Positions 7,541-15,109 of a DNA stretch of 49,873 bases are shown piece after piece. Positions within the stretch are counted from its first letter, which is position 1. Each line of letters opens with the position of its first letter. A program made the position numbers and the translations under genes. Under the pieces are notes generated by a model. It saw only the letters and a program-made list of their open reading frames with translations. It had not been told where the DNA came from and did no database searches. Origin of the DNA: a virus; IMG/VR virus record IMGVR_UViG_3300045977_000222, positions 1-49,873 of that record; one strand, 5' to 3'.

Positions 7541-7558
7541 CGCGGAGGAGTGAGGACC

Positions 7559-7801
7559 ATGGGCATGAACACGATGGCGGCGGTCGCTGGGGCCATGAAG
7601 GGCGCGACCACGCCGGTCACCGGCGGCAGGCCTGGCACCGTGGCCGATCAACTCAAGAAGCGGAAGAAGCAGCTCCAGGGCGCGGCGACGGCGGGCGCGG
7701 GCGACCTGTCGACCACGGGGCTACTCAGTGGCGGTGTGGCCGGGACGCACCTGGTCGGGCCGGCGATGCGCGCCGCGGGGCGCGGGTTCTTCGGGTACTG
7801 A
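7559..7801 (+). CDS. Hypothetical virion-operon protein, 80 aa
   Basis: ATG 7559 is chosen because GGAGGAG at 7544-7550 is 8 nt upstream; an in-frame GTG at 7550 overlaps that site. The protein is Gly/Ala-rich, with a basic central helix (DQLKKRKKQLQGAA) and a glycine-rich end (SGGVAGTHLVGPAMRAAGRG). Such small proteins are common between terL and portal genes. No function is assignable. Confidence 0.65.
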   Translation: MGMNTMAAVAGAMKGATTPVTGGRPGTVADQLKKRKKQLQGAATAGAGDLSTTGLLSGGVAGTHLVGPAMRAAGRGFFGY

Positions 7802-7805
7802 GCCG

Positions 7806-8051
7806 ATGCCGTCCTCGCAAGGTCGTCGTGTCGCGCCGCCGCGAGACGTGCTGGTGCTCGACCGACGCGGGCATGTCAGTCCGGCGTGGTCGCGCTACTT
7901 CGCGCAGCCGGCCATCGGGGTCGAGGGCGAGGGGGACGGCGGCGCCGGGGCGGACGGCTACTGGTCACCCATCACCGACGGCGTGACGCCGATCCCTGAG
8001 CTGCTCTACGACAGCAACGGCGATGTCGTCATGGGATTTGTGACGCCCTGA
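7806..8051 (+). CDS. Hypothetical virion-operon protein, 81 aa
   Basis: ATG 7806 lies 4 nt after the previous stop. The protein begins with a basic stretch and DVLVLDRRGHVSPAWSRYF, a pattern often seen at the start of small phage tail or fibre-associated proteins. A glycine-rich linker and a YDSNGDVVMGFV end follow. Its TGA overlaps the next ATG (8049-8053), so it is translated with the fibre-like gene. Confidence 0.65.
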   Translation: MPSSQGRRVAPPRDVLVLDRRGHVSPAWSRYFAQPAIGVEGEGDGGAGADGYWSPITDGVTPIPELLYDSNGDVVMGFVTP

Positions 8052-9007
8052 TGCCGACGGTCCCTGACATTCATCGTCGCGGCACGCGCGCCGCCCAAGG
8101 GGCAGCGACGTCGCTCACCATCGGCACGCTCTGGTTCGTCACCGATGAGGGCGTCACCGAGCGGTGGACGGGCACCGTCTGGGAGAGCTGGAGCGGCGTC
8201 GCCGCGCACGCCGCCTCGCACGCGAGCGGGGGCAGTGACCCGGTCACGATCGCCGAGAGTCAGGTCACCGGCCTGACGGCGGCGCTCGCCGCGAAGGTCG
8301 CCACCACTGACCCGCGTCTGAGTGACGCGCGCACGCCGACCGCGCACGCCCCGACGCACAAGAGTGGCGGTAGCGATCCGATCAAGCTCGACGAGCTGGC
8401 CGCGCCCACCGATGTCACGACGCTCAACGCCACGGCCAGCGCGCATGGCCTGCTGCCGAAGCTCTCCGGCGTGGCGACCGATGTCTTCAAGGGCGATGGC
8501 ACCTTCAGCGCGCCGGCCGGTGGAGCGCCGAGCGCGCATCACGGCTCGCATGAGACGGGCGGGGCCGATGCGATCGTGGCGCTCGATGCCGGCGTGCTGA
8601 CGACCGGCACGATCGCCGCCGCGCGCCTGCCCCCGCGTCTCGGCACGATCGGGCTTGTCATCGACGGCGGCGGCAGCGTCATCACGACCGGCGTGAAGGG
8701 CTTCCTGCGTGTCCCGTTCGCCTGCACGATTCTCGCGGCAACCCTGCTCTCGACGGATGCGGCGGCCACGGCCGGCTCGATCGTCATCGACATTTGGAAG
8801 GACACCTACGCGAACTACCCGCCCACGGTCGCGGACACGATTACCGCCAGCGCCAAGCCGACGCTCGCCAGTGCGAACAAGAGCGAGGACACGACGCTCA
8901 CCGGCTGGACGACCGCCGTGGCGGCCGGCGACGTGCTCGGCTTCACCGTCGACAGCATCGCCACGCTGACGCGCGTGGCGCTGTCGCTCACCGTCCAGGC
9001 GAGCTGA
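8051..9007 (+). CDS. Tail-fibre-like protein with His/Gly-rich repeats, 318 aa
   Basis: Three related repeats, HASGGSDPVTI, HKSGGSDPIKL and HETGGADAIVAL (nt about 8218-8250, 8356-8392, 8542-8588), are separated by linker strands. The segment DPRLSDARTPTAHAPTH and the GDGTFSAP element are typical of phage tail-fibre shafts. The C-terminal 110 residues (TIGLVIDGGGSVITTGVKGF onward) form a beta-sandwich-like head. The likely role is a host-contact or capsid-surface fibre. It is coupled to the upstream gene by TGATG. Confidence 0.75.
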   Translation: MPTVPDIHRRGTRAAQGAATSLTIGTLWFVTDEGVTERWTGTVWESWSGVAAHAASHASGGSDPVTIAESQVTGLTAALAAKVATTDPRLSDARTPTAHAPTHKSGGSDPIKLDELAAPTDVTTLNATASAHGLLPKLSGVATDVFKGDGTFSAPAGGAPSAHHGSHETGGADAIVALDAGVLTTGTIAAARLPPRLGTIGLVIDGGGSVITTGVKGFLRVPFACTILAATLLSTDAAATAGSIVIDIWKDTYANYPPTVADTITASAKPTLASANKSEDTTLTGWTTAVAAGDVLGFTVDSIATLTRVALSLTVQAS

Positions 9008-9010
9008 CCC

Positions 9011-10123
9011 ATGGCGCTGCAGTCGATCCCCGGCGGCGTCTGGATTCCGGAGGGCTTTACGGTCGGCGTGACGCCCGCGCTCGTCGCGACGGGCAACCTG
9101 AATGCGGCAGCGCACAAGACGGCCATGGTCGTCACCATTCCGAAGGCGGGGGCCGTCCGGAAAGTGATCTGGCGGACGGCGACGGTCTCGACGGGCGCCA
9201 CGGTCGATGTGCGTCTGGAAACACTGGATGCGGCGGGCCTGCCGAGTGGCACGCTCTGGGGGGCGTCGACCAACGGCGCGCAAGTGGTCCTGGCGGCCGA
9301 CGACAACACCACCTTCGCCACCGCGTTGACGGCCGACGCCACCGTCGCGCGGGGGGATGTGCTCGTGGTCGTCATTGCGAATAATGCCGGGGCGCCGGGG
9401 AACTTCTTCGTCGCGGCGGCGAGCATCAATAGCAGCATTGCCGGGGCCGCCGCGGAGCGGCATGCGTTCCAGTACCAGTTCACCACGGCGTGGGCGGTCG
9501 ACGGCGGCATCGGGACGTGTGTGGCGCTGGAGTATAGCGACGGCTCGTATGCGCCCTTGGTGGGCGCACGGCCGCCCGGACTGGTCACGGCCACGAGCCT
9601 CTCGACGAGTACGTCGCCCGATGTCTTTGGCCTGCGGTTCCGGCTCCCGGTGGCGGCCAGCGTGGGCGGGGCGTGGGTGGCGATCGATGTGGACGGCCCC
9701 TGCGACGTGCGGCTGGTGTCGACCGCCTACAATCAAGCCGCCGCGACCGGCATCCTCACCAGTCTGACCGTCACCCGGGCGCGCAGCGCGACCACCGGCG
9801 GGGCCTACCGGGTCGTCTTTCCCAGTGCCGTGACGCTCACGGCGAACACCGATTACCGCCTCGTGGTCGAACCGACGACGACCACCGCGATTGCCGCGTA
9901 CGACACGACCATGCAGTCGCTCGCGCAACTCGATGCCTGGCCCGGCGGGCGCGACTGGCATCTGACCACGGCGAAAGATCCGACGAGCGATGCGAGTTGG
10001 ACCAACTACAACAGCGGGACGTTCCGGCGGCCGTTCATGGGGTTACTGCTCGAGGGCCTGGATGACGGGGCGGGCGTTGGCGGCGGCGAACACGCGCACG
10101 CCTTTATCGGAGGCCTCGCCTGA
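9011..10123 (+). CDS. Putative virion surface / fibre-associated beta protein, 370 aa
   Basis: ATG 9011 lies 3 nt after the preceding stop. Two similar beta-sandwich modules follow each other: residues about 20-165 (GNLNAAAHKTAMVVTIPKAG ... ARGDVLVVVIANN) and about 185-320 (SPDVFGLRFRLPVAASVGG ... TANTDYRLVVEPT). A His-containing tail (GGGEHAHAFIGG) follows. The layout suggests a secreted-type jelly-roll structural protein. No enzyme motif is seen. It is coupled to the portal gene by a shared base (TGATG). Confidence 0.65.
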   Translation: MALQSIPGGVWIPEGFTVGVTPALVATGNLNAAAHKTAMVVTIPKAGAVRKVIWRTATVSTGATVDVRLETLDAAGLPSGTLWGASTNGAQVVLAADDNTTFATALTADATVARGDVLVVVIANNAGAPGNFFVAAASINSSIAGAAAERHAFQYQFTTAWAVDGGIGTCVALEYSDGSYAPLVGARPPGLVTATSLSTSTSPDVFGLRFRLPVAASVGGAWVAIDVDGPCDVRLVSTAYNQAAATGILTSLTVTRARSATTGGAYRVVFPSAVTLTANTDYRLVVEPTTTTAIAAYDTTMQSLAQLDAWPGGRDWHLTTAKDPTSDASWTNYNSGTFRRPFMGLLLEGLDDGAGVGGGEHAHAFIGGLA

Positions 10124-11919
10124 TGCCACCCGCCCTCGCGCTCGCGCCGCGTGACACGGTCGCCTCGGGCCTCACCAAGCGCCAACGCTATGAGCAGACC
10201 AAGCAGGCGCTGCTGACGGAGCGGTCGAGCTTCGACAGCCACTGGCGCGAGCTCGGCGACTACTTCATGCCGCGGCGCACGCGGTTCGTGGTGACCGACC
10301 GCAACAAGGGCGACCGGCGCTCGCAGAAGATCATCGACTCGACGCCGCGCTTCGCGGCGCGCACCCTCTCGTCCGGGCTCCATGCCGGGCTCACGTCGCC
10401 GGCGCGGCCGTGGCTCAAGCTCGAGACCCCCGACCAGGACCTGAACACCTACGGACCGGTCAAGGAGTGGTTGCACACCGTCACGCAGCGCATGCTGGCG
10501 CTCTTCCAGAAGAGCAACCTCTACAACGTGTTGCCGATGGCCTATCTCGACATGGGCATCTTCGGCACGGCCGCCTTCGCCGGCTTCGAGGACCGCGAGG
10601 CGGCGCTGCGCTTCTATTCGTATCCGGTCGGCAGCTACGTGGTCGGCCTCGATGACCGGCTGATGCCGCAGACCTTCATTCGCGAGTATCAGCTCTCGGT
10701 CGCCCAGACGGTCGAAGCGTTCGCGGTGCGCGACCCGGCGCGGCGCGACATCGACTGGTCGATGGTGTCGGTGTCGGTCAAGAACCTCTGGGACACCGGC
10801 AACTACACGGCGCCGGTGGACATCACCTGGGTGGTCACGCGGAACCTTGAGGAGTATCGCCCCGGGGCGCTCGACGCGCGCTTCCGCTTCCCTTACCGGT
10901 CGTGTCACTACGAGAGCGGGCGCACGGACGCCGATTTCGGGAACGCCTACGGCCTGCTGCGCGAAAGTGGCTTCCGCGTGTTCCCGGTGTTCGTGCCGCG
11001 CTGGGACGTGACCGGCGAGGACACCTACGGGACCGATTCGCCCGGCATGACGACGCTCGGCGACGCCAAGCAGCTGCAGCTCATGCAGCAGCACAAGGCC
11101 AAGGCGATTGCCAAAGCGATCGATCCGCCACTCAAGGGGCCGCACGAACTGAAGACCGCGAAGGTGTCCCTCATCCCCGGCGGCGTCACCTACGTCGAGG
11201 ACCCGCGCACCGGCGGCAGCAGCGCCGGCCTCTCACCCATTCACGAAGTGCGGCTCGAGGGCCTGGGGTTCCTGATTCAGGACATGGCCGAGACGCGCGA
11301 GCGCGTGTCGCGCGGCTTCTTCGAGGACCTCTTTCTCATGCTGGCGCTCTCGCCCTACGGCCAGCGCGGCGGCACGCCGATCACGGCGCGCGAGGTCGAG
11401 GAGCGGCACGAAGAGAAGCTGCTGGCGCTCGGCCCGGTGCTCGAGCGGCTCAACGACGAACTGCTCGACCCGCTGGTCGATCGCACGTTCTACATCATGC
11501 TCGACCACGGGCTGATTCCGCCGCCGCCCGACGAGATGATCGGCGTCGACCTGCGCGTGGAATACATCTCGATCCTCTCGCAGGCGCAGAAGCTGGTCGG
11601 CGTGAGCGGCCATGACCGGTTCCTGCAAGCCTCGATGCTGCTGCAGCAGGCCTACCCCGAGGTGCGGCACAAGGTCAACGCGTTCAGGGCCGTCGACGAC
11701 TACGCGCAGATGCTCGGGGTCGACCCGCACATCGTGCGCGAGGACGAGGAAGCGCAGGCGCTGTGGGATGCCGAGCAGCAGGCCGCTGCGCAGGCGGCGC
11801 AGGCCGAGCAGGCGAAGACCATGGCGCAGAGTGCGCAGGCGCTCGGGCAGACGCCGGTGCAGGGCGGCACCAGCACCGCGCTCGATGAGATGGCGGCGGC
11901 GATGTCGCCGGTCGCGTAA
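10123..11919 (+). CDS. Portal / head-to-tail connecting protein, 598 aa
   Basis: This is the dodecameric portal at the packaging vertex. The family is the Bbp13/epsilon15-like head-to-tail connecting proteins. The N-terminus YEQTKQALLTERSSFDSHWRE is followed by LGDYFMPRRTRF and SGLHAGLTSPARPWLKL, the strongest family motifs. The stem region is helical, and the C-terminus is a Gln/Ala-rich barrel-like helix (AEQQAAAQAAQAEQAKTMAQ). Length is normal. It precedes the Bbp19-like protein, scaffold and capsid genes in the expected order. Confidence 0.9.
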   Translation: MPPALALAPRDTVASGLTKRQRYEQTKQALLTERSSFDSHWRELGDYFMPRRTRFVVTDRNKGDRRSQKIIDSTPRFAARTLSSGLHAGLTSPARPWLKLETPDQDLNTYGPVKEWLHTVTQRMLALFQKSNLYNVLPMAYLDMGIFGTAAFAGFEDREAALRFYSYPVGSYVVGLDDRLMPQTFIREYQLSVAQTVEAFAVRDPARRDIDWSMVSVSVKNLWDTGNYTAPVDITWVVTRNLEEYRPGALDARFRFPYRSCHYESGRTDADFGNAYGLLRESGFRVFPVFVPRWDVTGEDTYGTDSPGMTTLGDAKQLQLMQQHKAKAIAKAIDPPLKGPHELKTAKVSLIPGGVTYVEDPRTGGSSAGLSPIHEVRLEGLGFLIQDMAETRERVSRGFFEDLFLMLALSPYGQRGGTPITAREVEERHEEKLLALGPVLERLNDELLDPLVDRTFYIMLDHGLIPPPPDEMIGVDLRVEYISILSQAQKLVGVSGHDRFLQASMLLQQAYPEVRHKVNAFRAVDDYAQMLGVDPHIVREDEEAQALWDAEQQAAAQAAQAEQAKTMAQSAQALGQTPVQGGTSTALDEMAAAMSPVA

Positions 11920-11932
11920 CGAGGAGGATGCC

Positions 11933-12133
11933 ATGGCGCTCGTGAAGTTGATCCGATTGAACGAGGCGTTCAACGAGAACGGCGAAATCCACGTCAACCC
12001 ACTGCAACTCGTGGCGGTCATCGGCGAGGACACGGCGCCGAATGTGCGCGTGGTGACCACCGGCGGGTCGTTCGACGTCGCGCAGCCGCAGGGCGAAGGC
12101 ACGACCTCGGTGCGCGCGCAGCTGAGCGCCTAA
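11933..12133 (+). CDS. Hypothetical small virion protein, 66 aa
   Basis: ATG 11933 has a strong GAGGAGG site at 11921-11927. The sequence MALVKLIRLNEAFNENGEIHVNP with LVAVIGEDTAPNVRVVTTGG looks like a compact all-beta domain. It lies between the portal and the Bbp19-like gene, a common site for a small connector or decoration protein. No family is confidently recognised. Confidence 0.7.
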   Translation: MALVKLIRLNEAFNENGEIHVNPLQLVAVIGEDTAPNVRVVTTGGSFDVAQPQGEGTTSVRAQLSA

Positions 12134-12139
12134 GTCGGC

Positions 12140-12541
12140 GTGGAGGAGTTCACCTACAACGCCAACGACCCAGAGCAGGTTGCTTGGGTGCAGGGTCGGC
12201 AGCGCGAGCGCGAGCTCCGGCTGCAGGCGTTGTGGAAGTGGGTGCTCGACCATCCGATGGGGCGCGAGTTTCTGATGGAAGTGCTGTTCCTCGAGACGGG
12301 GCCGTTCAACGCGGTCGTGAACACGCCGCCGGAGCAGACCTACGGGCAGGTCGCGCTGCACAACCTCGGGCGCAGTTGGTTGACCGAGTACGTGTGGCGC
12401 TTCCGCGACAAGTACACGCAGATGGTGGCCGAGGCGCTGACGCGGGCGGACCTCGATCGCAAGTCGCGCGAGGCCAAACAGCTCGAGTGGGCGCAGCGGA
12501 AAAACCGCGAGGCGATGGGTAACGAAGGAGTGCAGGAATGA
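12140..12541 (+). CDS. Bbp19-like phage protein, 133 aa
   Basis: A GTG start at 12140 (MEEFTYNANDPEQVAWVQGR). The pattern of a charged N-terminal helix, LWKWVLDHPMGREFLMEVLF, ETGPFNA, then TYGQVALHNLGRSWLTEYVWRFRDKYTQMV matches the Bbp19 family that accompanies epsilon15/BPP-1-type portals. The usual signature is a terminal-hydrolysis-like GR..L..LLEETG helix followed by a second helix ending in Y..M. Function in assembly is unknown. It overlaps the scaffold start by ATGA. Confidence 0.75.
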   Translation: MEEFTYNANDPEQVAWVQGRQRERELRLQALWKWVLDHPMGREFLMEVLFLETGPFNAVVNTPPEQTYGQVALHNLGRSWLTEYVWRFRDKYTQMVAEALTRADLDRKSREAKQLEWAQRKNREAMGNEGVQE

Positions 12542-13242
12542 GTGACCAGGCAGCGACCCCGAGCGGCAACGCCGGAGCGGGGCAGGCGGCCAGTGCGCAG
12601 CAGGGCGCAGGAAGCGCGACGGGACAGTCAGCACCCCAAAGCGGCCAAGGCCAGACGACCGGCCAGGGGCAACAGGGGGACGGCTCGGGGACCGCGCAGC
12701 AGACCGGGACCACCACCGCGACAGCCGCGGCGACGACCACCACGGCCGACGCCCCGCCGACCGCGACGGTGCCGGAGCGATACGAGTTACGCCTGCCGGA
12801 GCAGAGCCTGCTCGACCAGTCTGACATCGACGTCGTCGCGAACCTCGCGAAGACGAAGGGCTGGACGAACGAGCAGGCTCAGGCGGCGCTGACCGAGATG
12901 CACACCACGCTCTCGGAGCAGGCGACGCGCTTCCGTGCCGAGCTCGACGCGGACCCCGAGGTCGGCGGCGCCCATCTCGAGCAAGCGCAGATGTTCGCAC
13001 TGCGCGCGCTCGATCGCTTCTTCCCCGCCAGCGAGGAGGACGGCAAGGCGTTCCGCCACGTCATGAACAAGAGCGGGTGGGGCAACAACAGGTTGCTTGT
13101 GAAATTCCTCTCCCGCATTGGCAAGGCGATGAGCGAGGACCAGCCAGGCAGCGGGGCGACCGGTCGCGTCTTCACCCAGAGCACGCGGTCCCAGGCGGAC
13201 CGGCTGTTCGGGGACGCGAGCGGCATTCGCCCGCCCACCTGA
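12538..13242 (+). CDS. Putative head scaffolding protein, 234 aa
   Basis: The ATG is in an ATGA overlap. Residues 1-85 are a Gln/Gly/Ala/Thr-rich disordered region, followed by PERYELRLPEQSLLDQSDID and a long helical segment (ANLAKTKGWTNEQAQAALTEM). The rest is helical with an acidic/basic mix. This N-terminal disorder plus PE.YEL..PEG-like element, directly upstream of the capsid gene, is the pattern of podoviral scaffolds. Identification rests on position and composition. Confidence 0.75.
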   Translation: MSDQAATPSGNAGAGQAASAQQGAGSATGQSAPQSGQGQTTGQGQQGDGSGTAQQTGTTTATAAATTTTADAPPTATVPERYELRLPEQSLLDQSDIDVVANLAKTKGWTNEQAQAALTEMHTTLSEQATRFRAELDADPEVGGAHLEQAQMFALRALDRFFPASEEDGKAFRHVMNKSGWGNNRLLVKFLSRIGKAMSEDQPGSGATGRVFTQSTRSQADRLFGDASGIRPPT

Positions 13243-13274
13243 CGCGGCGCGCGCGTCGCCGGGAGTGAAGGCCC

Positions 13275-14276
13275 ATGGCCCTACTGGCGGCACAGAACCC
13301 GACGTTGCTGGACCTGGCCCAGGTGCTCGGTCCGGACGACAAGGTGGCGACGATTATCGAGATTCTCAACCAGACGAACGAGATTCTCGACGACATGGTG
13401 ACGATCGAAGGGAACCTCCTGACGGGTCACCAGACGACGGTGCGGACCGGCATCCCCGCGCCGACGTGGAGAAAGCTCTATGGCGGCGTGCAGCCGACCA
13501 AGAGCACGTCGGTGAAGATCACCGACGCGTGCGGCATGCTCGAGAACTATGCCGAGGTCGACAAGGCGCTGGCGGATCTGAACGGCAACACGGCGGCGTT
13601 CCGGCTCTCGGAGAACCGGCCGATCCTCGAGGGGTTCAACCAGGAGGTGGCGCAGAGCCTCTTCTACGCGAACGAGGACAACGAGCCCGAGGCGTTCACC
13701 GGGCTCGCGCCGCGGTTCAACACGACGGTCGCGGTCGAGAACGCGCAGAACATCATCAAGGCGGGCGGCGCTGGCAGCGATAACACCAGCGTCTGGCTCG
13801 TCGTCTGGGGCGAGAACACGGTCCATGCGATCTACCCGAAGGGGAGCCGCGGCGGGTTCTACATGGAGGACAAGGGCCAGCAGACGATCGAGAACGTCGA
13901 CGGCAGCGGCGGCCGGATGGAAGCCTACCGGACGCACTACCGCTGGGACATCGGCCTCTCGGTGCGCGACTGGCGCTACGTCGTCCGCATCGCCAACATC
14001 GACCTGTCGGACCTGACGAAGACCGGCTCGACCGGCGCGGACCTGATCGACCTGATGACGCAGGCGCTCGAGCTGGTGCAGTCGCTCAACATGGGCAAGC
14101 CGGCGTTCTACGCGAACCGGACCGTGAAGAGCTTCCTGCGGCGGCAGATCGTGAACAAGGTGGCCGGCTCCACGCTGCAGATGGAGCAAGTGGCCGGCAA
14201 GCACGTACTCACGTTCGACGGCGTGCCGGTGCGGCGGTGCGATGCGCTCGTCAACAACGAGGCCCTCGTCCCGTAA
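13275..14276 (+). CDS. Major capsid protein (epsilon15 gp7-like), 333 aa
   Basis: This is the shell-forming HK97-fold capsid subunit. ATG 13275 has a GAAGG site upstream. The start LLAAQNPTLLDLAQVLGPDD, the element TTVRTGIPAPTWRKLYGGVQ and the end FDGVPVRRCDALVNNEALV match the long-known pattern of epsilon15/BPP-1-type capsids (P-domain and E-loop order, final DxxPIRxxDAl.xxE). Length is close to the 335-aa epsilon15 gp7. It follows the scaffold and precedes the cement protein. Confidence 0.9.
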   Translation: MALLAAQNPTLLDLAQVLGPDDKVATIIEILNQTNEILDDMVTIEGNLLTGHQTTVRTGIPAPTWRKLYGGVQPTKSTSVKITDACGMLENYAEVDKALADLNGNTAAFRLSENRPILEGFNQEVAQSLFYANEDNEPEAFTGLAPRFNTTVAVENAQNIIKAGGAGSDNTSVWLVVWGENTVHAIYPKGSRGGFYMEDKGQQTIENVDGSGGRMEAYRTHYRWDIGLSVRDWRYVVRIANIDLSDLTKTGSTGADLIDLMTQALELVQSLNMGKPAFYANRTVKSFLRRQIVNKVAGSTLQMEQVAGKHVLTFDGVPVRRCDALVNNEALVP

Positions 14277-14300
14277 GGGCCGCAGGAAAGGAGCAGACCC

Positions 14301-14744
14301 ATGATTCTTGACGAGCGATGCGAATTCGCCGATGCCCTGGCGCTGGGCCTCTCGACCGGGCGCGCCAATCTCGGCGACCAGATCCCCCTCACGGTGGCGC
14401 GCAATGTCGGGTCCCCGCCGCGCCCGCTCTACTTCGTCGTCCAGGTGACCACCGCGATCACCGGGCCGACCAGCGTGGCGTTTGAACTGGTGAGCGATAC
14501 CAGCAACCCGCCGCTGACCGATGGCACGGCGACGGTGCATGTCGCCTCGCGGTCGGTGCCGGTGGCGTCGCTGACGGCCGGCACGGTGGTGTGCTGCATC
14601 CCCCTGCCGGGGGAGCCGCCCGCCTACGAGACGATCCTCGGCGTGCAGCAGAACGTCACCGGGTCGGCGGTCGGTGCCGGCGCGGTCAATGCGTTCCTGA
14701 CGCACGACCCGAAGCAGTGGAAGGCGTACCCGGACGCCATCTAG
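14301..14744 (+). CDS. Capsid cement protein (Bbp16-like), 147 aa
   Basis: ATG 14301 follows GGAAAGGAG. The sequence MILDERCEFADALALGLSTG, PLYFVVQVTTAITGPTSV and the FLTHDPKQWKAYPDAI end fit the Bbp16-type decoration protein that follows the capsid gene in BPP-1-like phages. A jelly-roll cement protein is expected here. It is followed by a strong hairpin that may mark the end of the capsid transcript. Confidence 0.8.
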   Translation: MILDERCEFADALALGLSTGRANLGDQIPLTVARNVGSPPRPLYFVVQVTTAITGPTSVAFELVSDTSNPPLTDGTATVHVASRSVPVASLTAGTVVCCIPLPGEPPAYETILGVQQNVTGSAVGAGAVNAFLTHDPKQWKAYPDAI

Positions 14745-14765
14745 TCAACCCGAGTGAAGCCGGAC

Positions 14766-14793
14766 GGGTCCAACTTGCATCCAAGTTGGATCC
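14766..14793 (+). terminator. Hairpin after the capsid/cement genes
   Basis: A 12-bp stem (GGGTCCAACTTG, 14766-14777, pairing with 14782-14793, one G-U) closes on a 4-nt loop CATC. It sits between the cement gene and the next start. There is no U-tract, so it may be a weak or Rho-independent-like pause, or an RNA-processing or stability element that sets capsid mRNA levels. Confidence 0.5.
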
Positions 14794-14815
14794 GCTCCCC
14801 GGCGGAGACACGTTC

Positions 14816-15085
14816 ATGACCGACCAGTCCCTGCGCGTGCGCGCAACGAAGATGGTGTTCTACGGCGGGATGCGCATCCGCCCCGGGGTCACCTTCACGC
14901 TGACGGACCCGGCCCACTTCTCGGCGTCCTCGATGGCGCGCGTGCCGCCGGAGACGCCGGACACCTTGGCGGCGGCCGTTGAGGCCTCGCCGAAACAGCG
15001 GGGCGAGGGGGGCGTCACGCTCAAGCAGAAGCGGGCCCATGTGAAGACCGCACCGGGGGTCATCGATCCGGACCCCGGCATCTGA
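14816..15085 (+). CDS. Hypothetical virion protein, 89 aa
   Basis: The start ATG 14816 (MTDQSLRVRATKMVFYGG) has GGCGGAGA upstream at 14801-14808. The longer open frame further upstream crosses the hairpin and is not used. The first half is a small beta domain (VRATKMVFYGGMRIRPGVTF); the second half is basic and unstructured. Small proteins with 'RVRATKMGFYGGxRxRPGxxF' are common between capsid and tail genes of such phages. Function unknown. Confidence 0.7.
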   Translation: MTDQSLRVRATKMVFYGGMRIRPGVTFTLTDPAHFSASSMARVPPETPDTLAAAVEASPKQRGEGGVTLKQKRAHVKTAPGVIDPDPGI

Positions 15086-15109
15086 CACGACCCGTAGAGC
15101 AGGCGCGCG

